Source of the DNA: Cyanobacteria bacterium SBLK
GTDB lineage: Bacteria; Cyanobacteriota; Cyanobacteriia; Cyanobacteriales; Spirulinaceae
Length of the DNA: 42,415 nt
NCBI GenBank assembly: GCA_017746715.1
Contig: JAGHZQ010000110.1
Coordinates: 1 to 42,415 of the forward strand
Reading direction: 5' to 3'
Shown: piece after piece, positions 41,301 to 42,415 of the stretch
Layout: each line of letters begins with the position of its first letter
How positions within the stretch are numbered: the stretch's first letter is position 1
Translations under genes and position numbers: made by a program
Notes under the pieces: generated by a model
Seen by the model: only the letters and a program-made list of their open reading frames with translations
Told to the model about the DNA's origin: nothing
Databases searched by the model: none

Positions 41301-42415
41301 AATCAAAGTAAATCTGCTGTCCTGCCGTACCTTCAAAAGTATAAAAATCTTCTTCTCCTTTTTCGAGAATTTCTCCTATAGTTGTTCGGGGATTGTGATT
41401 ATCTCCCAACCCTTCTAAAGGTTTAACAATTTCATCGGGAGTAATAATCTCAAAAGAATAACTCGCCGAATCGATCAACTCTCCAGTCCCTCGAACTGCC
41501 AGTATATATTCTCCATCCCGTGGCAAATAGGTTTCTTGGTCGGTAAAGCTAGGAGACCAGTGTTGTTGATGTTGCGGATCGTAAAGAACCCAATCGAGAG
41601 AGCCATTTTTTTCTAAAGAATCAAAATAGAGTTTTTGACCTTGAGAACCCGTAAAGCGATAGAGACGATCTTCCGAACCCGGATTGATAAAGCCAGAAAT
41701 GACTTCATCAAAAGGAACCGTGGGAATCAGACTCGGATCGATAACTTTGAAACCATAGCGACCGATATCATCGCTATTATCTTCTGTATTGAGCACAATC
41801 CGATAATTCCCCGTTTCGGATAAATTGAGAAGTTGATTATTCTCCAAATTAGTATCGAGAAGTTGTTTGCCACTGGGACTATAAACCTTAAACTTCCAGT
41901 TATCTGCTGCTCCCTCAAAGAGCAAGGGATCGAAATAAATTTGTTGTCCGGCAGTGCCGCTAAAAGTATACTCATCCTGCTCTCCTGGCAACCCGAGCTG
42001 ACCGAAAACGGTATCGCCTAACGTGACAATCGGCTGAGGCATCCAAGTTACCTCACCGGTTTGAGGATTAATCACCATCCCCTCTGGACCGAGGAGGACG
42101 CGATAAGAAAGAGAATCTCCATCAGGGTCGATCGCCGTGGCATCATACTCGTAAAGTTGATTAATCCAAGCATCCACCACCGGAGTCGAAACAAACAGAG
42201 GCGGACGATTGGGAACGTTATCAACAATGGATAGAGTAAAGGTTTGCAAATCCTCGCCCCCGCGTCCGTCGCTCGCCCGCACCACCACCGTTTGAGTCCC
42301 CACATCCTCCACCGTCGTCTGCCATTGAATCAACCCATTTTCATCAATGCTCATCCCCTCCGGAGCCACCAATAGTTCATAAACCACCTCGTCCCCATCC
42401 AAATCCATCGCCTCC
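23347..42415 (-). CDS. giant modular surface/secreted protein with C-terminal NucA-like nuclease (5' end outside window)
   Basis: The open frame runs through the right edge. The Met at 42408 lies inside an Ig-like module and is not the start. Residue numbers count from that Met. Order: Ig/cadherin-like modules (1-125); 22 PPC-like repeats (about 130-2400); Ig-like module; SdrD-like piece EDLNGNGLRDT interrupted by a VWA domain with MIDAS DTSGS (2584-2588); seven Ig-like modules with DxDGD (about 2890-3560); two more beta-modules; RHS-like NLERTYDTL and ADGVAYNLNGKTG (about 3760-4040). Then come Big2-like modules (about 4150-4330), a YVTN-type beta-propeller (about 4700-5070), FN3-like (about 5130-5290) and an alpha/beta hydrolase with GHSRGT, Ser5486. 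Last are a carbohydrate-binding-like module (about 5700-5950) and a nuclease with DRGHL (6069-6073). No frameshift in 19 kb. Probably extracellular; no RTX tail is seen. Confidence 0.9.
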   Translation of the reverse strand, partial: EAMDLDGDEVVYELLVAPEGMSIDENGLIQWQTTVEDVGTQTVVVRASDGRGGEDLQTFTLSIVDNVPNRPPLFVSTPVVDAWINQLYEYDATAIDPDGDSLSYRVLLGPEGMVINPQTGEVTWMPQPIVTLGDTVFGQLGLPGEQDEYTFSGTAGQQIYFDPLLFEGAADNWKFKVYSPSGKQLLDTNLENNQLLNLSETGNYRIVLNTEDNSDDIGRYGFKVIDPSLIPTVPFDEVISGFINPGSEDRLYRFTGSQGQKLYFDSLEKNGSLDWVLYDPQHQQHWSPSFTDQETYLPRDGEYILAVRGTGELIDSASYSFEIITPDEIVKPLEGLGDNHNPRTTIGEILEKGEEDFYTFEGTAGQQIYFDYLSHTIGNPTIEIFAPSGESVLSKQSFSSNDTDLLPIVLKEDGTYRVKLNTSQIEDLGSYEFNLLDLELADSLTLDTQINGTLNVGQQIHFYQFEGIEGQHLYFDALTNGGGHWVLYDSGGNIASGYERALNTDIEIVLDNSETYTLAIKGNSSAPLDYAFEVITPDTKSQPLSLYTTPDTAATSTVSQTISEKGERDVYMFVGTSGQRLYFDYFDSDPNLQVNLISPSGTRIISNLWLKEWNSVLTEDGEYQVLIDGSNAATGDYSFRLVDVTNSPLLDIETVEQGTLSPGRSDQFYQFAGSAGERIYFDSQENTHWTNWMLYSPGNESLINSSLVSDFEYVLPSDGIYTLRLHGSDDKRFSSLDSRPYQFQMISTTSPANSLSLNTLVESSLSELGERDVYEFNGAIGQTLYFDPRIGDSKTDVKIHSPSGKEIFFQRNTIGDSSPLTLIESGTYTLTLDGQSDATGDYSFVLHDTQSSPTLPFDTLFEINNHLPRETKLYQFNGSAGQTLDLTSLKNITGLEWVLYAPMSISENKKVVNANNSKLILPTEGTYTLALKNSTDNPISYTAQVDRIFPTPVSQSGTGILYQGTIPQNKEPQIYPISASAGTLLYFNSRGTDSNHTNVRIYNPDGTQAIYSSAAFDLAPILLEQSGNYTLEMRDTPGNYSFQLIDLKNTEVLPLNTKQENITFAPRETKIFRFSGRVGQQIMLDGLNAASEIVNIKILNSSGYLISPSAHVNNHDLKNDVPNHLQTVDIPTLEADGEYYLVLESRQPQSITANFQLVDSMGARSLPLDTDIEGNLGENGRELHFYKFTGTKGQRLYFDSQDGGGSNQWHLYTPGGEVLSPFTYFPNLGSDFEKVLPVDGEYILALRGNGDSNKNYKFRVITPPELPPVALEFENNSLGECALNVTGVISEPGQRNVYEFEGTSNSRLWFDSLMNESKTIKINLYSPSGALVWAAHDLSGDRDPHSDFKTTNTILQETGTYRLEVDGSNDTTGDYQFRLLDFGNAPIVSWDANTNIELMGNLGESGNEIRAYRFNGTQGQLIYPDYQSGAKYRIYTPDGLALNPYYDLSADPTLPLELPSSGEYTVVFREGSDYHLKLVTPEFQQHAYSVGDTLNNTIGEAGEEHFYTFWAEPGQQLRFDSLLGWTDDINTTLYAPSGEEIWQDQDVESDRATTHILDERGLYTLKVDGKGDAVGDYRFRLLDLVDEGDAPLQLWHETTDTIELIGNQERETDIYRFSGEEGELLYLDHQSGSYEYDIYTPEGRSIFSILNELHPRNGSDFSKPLELPSSGEYAIIFPAEGQDYNLRLVTPEISTQSYQVGATASGAIAEPGEEDIYTFEGNPGQKLWFDSLSAQSNSSINATLYAPSGAALFQKVHYNTQSVWNDYNHPLILDEKGTYTLKIDGSHDDTGDYQFRLLDITDAPLVPQESDGKSLVADSLAPLATHVYRFSGIEGQPLYFKDPYENYNYDYTYKVVGPNDEVLVSTDNTHKLVALPQTGEYTLIVENPHGTDSKGYNLEIIAPEWAEQSLQLGAKIAGEIQDFSEKDTYTFTGSLGQKLFFSGLGDNIKAALHSPSRKIADLGDGLALTLQEPGEYRLVVEGTGDEITGQYEFILSDRDRVPSLEFETSMQGQLNADNKVDLYRFEGKRGEAIDFTLESIAAGATQWIVYDPDSKEIARGEGENFTAVLPARGLYTLAVVREEDSPVDYAFAATVGEPETATFTNDINRAISGFFGDAEPDSYTLKAKAGTQIFFNFDSSWYWSTAKLINPDGTTTVFNVIPHNGRISSILEQTGEYKLELSGSGSYSFESIELPESVRGANYLEMESQVSGSLNGRESKVYTFEGVEGLRLLLNGIEGNNVSATLYKPNGDAVFSQRTNVDVDRPYTLTEDGLYHLVVTGETTGTNPYRFQLLDLSGADEIDLNLPVSGTLPVGEKRAYQFSAEEGQTLFYNALSNAPGKWILYYAGNDRFIHGRSYGGDIINQSINTDFETELPYTGDYVLVFDSETSTVPVEYEFQLFTHEKDEVTTVVTPGTGDQSSSDRESQGLISVKLETDDGRGGRAEQDYQIRLWPDPNNSPPAIVSLPEERFSLTQDTYRYQVISFDSDNDNLTYRLVEAPLGAVIDRDSGELLWFPTDDVVAGERVDFTVEVDDGRGGSDRQSFSVNPYDELGSIRGAVFEDLNGNGLRDTQLIQGDNPALIVAFDTSGSTAAPFAGPDGVETVLDAQIAATRALVNSLIAQGLGDSVNIGLIPHNNTSVIHDWDADTPGLQYYTTPLADRDNNLIPDIQEYLDGYVENYIPRGSTELNKALDDISELVGALSATSDPNVIFMSDGYDEDFDPEAAATAVADLESNGVNISAFAIGPYSTVETLRAIDPEAPQLLDVEELVRIMGGWDEDYAIEPLMEGVTVYLDENNNGILDEGEPWQVTRKDEGTLLSEGSRYYYNFDNLIPDDNKERVLRTIVPDGFVSTLPASGAYQIILDEAEGITQLFGLHDEDRNSPNQDPIFMTIAPEATLKAGEQLIYRANAIDPNADVVTYELALEPEGMAVDPDTGIVIWSPTEAQIEKYYDELYQLRQRLEASGRGDFAPETVKFDNILLLAKDGLGGQALQTLSVELTAPNRIPVFTANFPEDAEPQVGKPFYYQATALDADGDDLTYTVVSGNNATFINPETGQPDATSEWLRWIPNEVGETEMTIKVSDGRGGKSTQTLKPIAIEPRENNAPILESQPRSGIRLGSPYFYKIEASDPDGDILTYSWEDPAKRPDGMEMDEQGRIAWTPTAAQFGTHPVAIKVSDGEKSIIQSWEIDVFDRAVNNPPAIVSIPETLTNLEKIYQYQPEGFDPDGDYLIWSIEESPSGMAIDPETGVMSWQPSDVQVGEHNIILRVTDANGAASEQEFILAVNGTNTPPTIISTPLTQGSLQQPYIYQAIATDADGDAITYRLNLAPEGMAIDENTGEIQWTPETEGSYQVEILALDASGGGSAQAYAIEVEAEALNHAPEILPPPLSAYTADTKRTYTYEIKASDPDGDALAYQLINADSLPSDIYLNGNILTWDNPVVGEYNLVIGVDDGQLGAAQGFSLRVYDNQPPNIIENAPDTAIADVTYRYDVRATDPEGGKLTYQLDTAPNGMAIDEKGRIDWTPEDAEIGKSHTVTVAVADEAGATSRYTYTVTVGNDSEDPKVVLQPLNNVYVVQNGENLEYQADPNSTIAIRAVATDDIKVEGLQLLIDGEPVLLDGNGIATVTVGASGAIFAEAIAIDGAKNEDREELYIQIVDPDAEAPNVSLSGDNLDGVIDAAIEIQGMVESEGLREYVLEIAPVSGGEFREIARGDTNASGTLGTLDPELFLNDSYVLRLRAKNEAGKTAFTEEIIEIGTTEKRGNFALSFTDLLQPFSGVPVNLERTYDTLASHVEGNLGYGWRLNLVDTDLRTSLPPDPQAELLGLQVPFQQGTRVHVTLPDGKRESFTFRPRGHSVNKFINGYLGSALGNNSYDVGFYYPQFIPDPGNTSQLTVQDNIPLQRVGNKYYSHGAGQPYNPASGYFGGRYTLTTADGVAYNLNGKTGALISATGLNGEQITFQEDGVFSSTGEKILFQRDPQGRITGVSLPEDDPIVYSNEDGDLISAIDGEQKTSTFVYKDGEPAHQLDKVIDEDSGQVLYQQTETGELNRPPFIDPPESFLTHRDLQVPIDLTDFIIDADGDPIEFELSNPLNGTIALGEDGKTAYFYPTSTDAEYGYFDVSAKDGEGSNQLTVTVRISDAPLLNLDFVERNPQLDNGESTELVVIGDFADQEDVVLPDSYLTYISEDPAIADLSETGWVTGDGEGATVLKATRDGITAVTAIRVGEAPDAESEAEVDTLLAEAYGLEVYPEAVTLVAGTQRPLLVGIEEIADSPDLKLGSGDTPTRYFVSNPDILQVSDDGIATALAEGLATVTVIHGGTEEVIPIRVDVPETGPVQVGSDGGAVRSAEGALVTIAPESLSEEITVNIEQIADNEISLPLPEQFELAGSFTLDVGDDPLAVPAQIAIPASEGQFEPGTEVFFLRKVELPDENGVLSPIWMLEDSGTIGEDGNIRTSSPPWQGVKQTGEYAIAVPKVEYKVYEPRLNVNYVVAGGVLGFVAFSHGVASALLSRSPEDLIDNELIDGGLKLYKGAMMALLQGDASHSTEIETSIDLLAIPTLGLPYKTEADVSLNLQQLDEGEIPSVTLETPDLPDFDDPTPLVEKVELQFDPNYGRVVYLEIANFDGSLSELSTQYYFGGKVYEGEILTGLSELDGENKKARIATIADGVPFSESKISLERTIRNPYLNLDAKAKTEAIAIPTETSFEYALIPQFHSDAVSVINALDPDRLVASGGSHDLLLANIPVGNEGVQSNPKAIAVTGNGSRAYVTLETAGSIAVIGVNDFKQLEVIDLPPGATPGAIAIAPHDQYAYIADSEKGSIYILDINPTSGQYNQLIDTIFVGDSLKGIKDLALSNDGKRLFATVPEPRNSQDGKGKILVFNADIEDRPVSFNNNARLWHQQIGAIETERGLESIASTPDAEKMTFTTSKQDFKGYGVLSITNNNPLAFAAETNYSAMGLGYATDYFDVNEVVASEVIYHEGTQTHYAFVAGRNERLKGKGFPSIDAPGAGSNIGIIKDALSDNPKLIGATRPIPDGAASDLSLSSDGKFLYATYPGAESTFVFDVEEAIATVNSYPEDLLESRPIDDINPNISIAADLKRLEDGTYGVPEGSNKAPISQGGSGPISVAMASKRPVLSGEVENTDSTHPSLTWKFEEMGERWKNLQSLDVFVSTFPEGEGLFPWEQLSDLSDPSFLPDLSEDEKRALLTKRWKGYDDFNPGRILTASWEPQTQTWVGYDGESELSLPEGATANSDSRLTLPEESALTNGQEYYWGIRAVNSQGEVETFTGDFNTRLSTPVGWESPFSSVTVLTHGFSFLYNETGISKEFRQMANAVADSSGKGEDERGLVLRYHKETGYWVPTTAEGDFVSIRDNGGTRKLKPTDENYLEDLHDYITQNFINQDKPLVILPEWATGGESKVADTGFSEAAADAFYASLVSLDQLLGGDVGERNNDGEVVRLYDDEGDLIRKHGAIFDSPLHFVGHSRGTVVNSEIIQRLGTDFPEAGGKQESGQRDLQMTTLDPHDFRQESLRLPLLDYRDFYEPEVRVWENVTFADNYYQTVGGGLTPNGREIDEADVNMSFNGLPGFEEEIFGIGGPHMRILDWYFGTMDLDEEKVSRESWDLPGQKPLEEGRVYDQLGEESVEDLLSGAIPDEMYWYNAGGSSEGIGTGWFYSVQGGGDRPLLAETERTEVSYDNTHEDVVRGDDPIPAIFNGNFDVGLSDDPNAPVPGWSFHSRSKSNATSPTPPNGVQSASSNPDNIQEENFEFESLRQDILLGMNTYEPLENYRKKLGLDISEKDFEKQDKALFLQSDTEPVKTNSKKYNEGVLRFDLFSEEKNPAGELKVSIEYTTKASFKGGVITPPKTVTEELGKIQLSPARNNTTNAEERKNDLYRLGYAINRGDNGNHGFETFHLPLADKYKGKTVSFIFETQATGGKQPTPLLLDNVAIQSKNLKFGNPTKAKYTEKLYGDQKAEDFHTNLLLEKPQYVVSYNAKTGIPNWVSWELNKTWIGKGRPDGAQFLSDKTLPQDWPHVNGDNYTKVLKDKDGNPVLDEKTKKEKRISKGHDRGHLTPNGDRNRNSKDALITFLGTNIIPQSIDNNRLIIASDQIEFQPPTLSSAWFNVENMSRNLVKDQDKELYIVAGGLGNRLKTDDPRSNMFSHESEKTHPTELTFTNPDPTKDTTQIYIPRFTWKTMLAIDSPNMLVGDVKAQNATIYTFLTPNIPEPPKSTNWSEGVQHPFEDPNMKFAHRTISEWLNLKGQFDDITSLEQWRSPSTWQISADQLEHLLQNNSDDNFKSFKNYWDMFSKLPENTQNTLEREIEELPQYKLEKDGDPQSYVFYSTPEPQPLL
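23720..24480 (-). other. NucA/EndoG-type DNA/RNA non-specific endonuclease domain of the giant protein
   Basis: The domain starts near YVVSYNAKTGIPNWVSWELN and has HDRGHLTPNGDRN with catalytic His6072. FLGTNIIPQSIDNNR holds the Asn that binds the metal in this family. ELYIVAGGLGNRL follows. All hallmark residues of the beta-beta-alpha metal nucleases (as in Anabaena NucA) are present, so it should be active on DNA and RNA. A helical tail of about 100 residues follows to the stop. Confidence 0.9.
35210..42030 (-). repeat. array of 22 PPC-like repeats inside the giant gene
   Basis: Each unit is about 95-115 residues. It begins with a strand such as YTFSGTAGQQIYFD, has a middle LYxPSG and a late GxYTLxLDG, and closes with DYxFRLLD (type A) or YxFxVITP (type B). 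The pattern fits bacterial pre-peptidase C-terminal (PPC) type beta-sandwiches. The order along the protein is ABABABABAAB repeated twice. The second set starts near 38,590. DNA identity between units is low, so the array is old. Confidence 0.85.

Noticed and set aside
35210..42030. Repeat array considered as CRISPR or DNA-level satellite
   Set aside because: Units are about 300 bp with low DNA identity and conserved protein motifs; these are protein-domain repeats.
42406..42408. Met at 42408 as the start of the giant protein
   Set aside because: The frame is open to the window edge and the residues around it (EAMDLDGDE) lie in the middle of an Ig-like module, so the gene extends outside.

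Overview
The window reads as the chromosome of a cyanobacterium. The octamer GCGATCGC (HIP1) and its core CGATCG are scattered through most genes and spacers. Several genes are typical of the phylum: a DUF3110 protein, an EGY-type site-2 protease, a VTE5-like polyprenol/phytol kinase, an AMIN-domain amidase and pentapeptide-repeat proteins. I cannot name the species.

Layout. Positions 1-1356 hold a complete ISAs1-family insertion sequence whose right end cuts into the 3' end of a small glycine-rich membrane-protein gene. The other side of that gene carries a MITE-like element (1657-1749). From 1.8 to 21.5 kb lies ordinary housekeeping sequence. It contains a phytol-kinase-like protein, yidD, a VanX-type D-Ala-D-Ala dipeptidase, DUF3110, murQ and an M50 protease. 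Next come an exported protein of uncertain function, a histidine-rich G-x4 repeat protein, a CocE/NonD hydrolase, tRNA-Asn with a good sigma-70 type promoter, a small unknown gene and map. The block ends with a fused iron-type ABC permease, a GT39-type membrane glycosyltransferase, trpE, an RlpA-like protein, a PhzF-family isomerase and an N-acetylmuramoyl-L-alanine amidase. Most look like single genes or short runs. Four of them (dipeptidase, murQ, rlpA-like, amidase) act on peptidoglycan but do not form one operon.

From 21.7 kb to the right edge the window is dominated by one minus-strand gene of more than 19 kb with no start inside the window. Its product (over 6,350 residues visible) is a modular, probably secreted or surface protein. 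In order it has Ig/cadherin-like modules, 22 PPC-like beta-sandwich repeats, a von Willebrand A domain with an intact MIDAS, seven more Ig-like modules and a short RHS-like stretch. It continues with two Big2-like modules, a beta-propeller, an FN3-like module, an alpha/beta hydrolase with GHSRGT, a carbohydrate-binding-like module and a C-terminal NucA/EndoG-type nuclease (DRGHL). Its stop overlaps the stop of a convergent pentapeptide-repeat gene.

Past that gene, and in the same orientation as the giant gene, lies a decayed 246-bp copy of the segment just before the nuclease tip. The arrangement resembles the orphan tip cassettes of polymorphic toxins. The 22 PPC-like repeats are of two alternating types, and the order ABABABABAAB occurs twice in a row, pointing to an old duplication of an 11-repeat block. 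These last two observations are the most interesting in the window.
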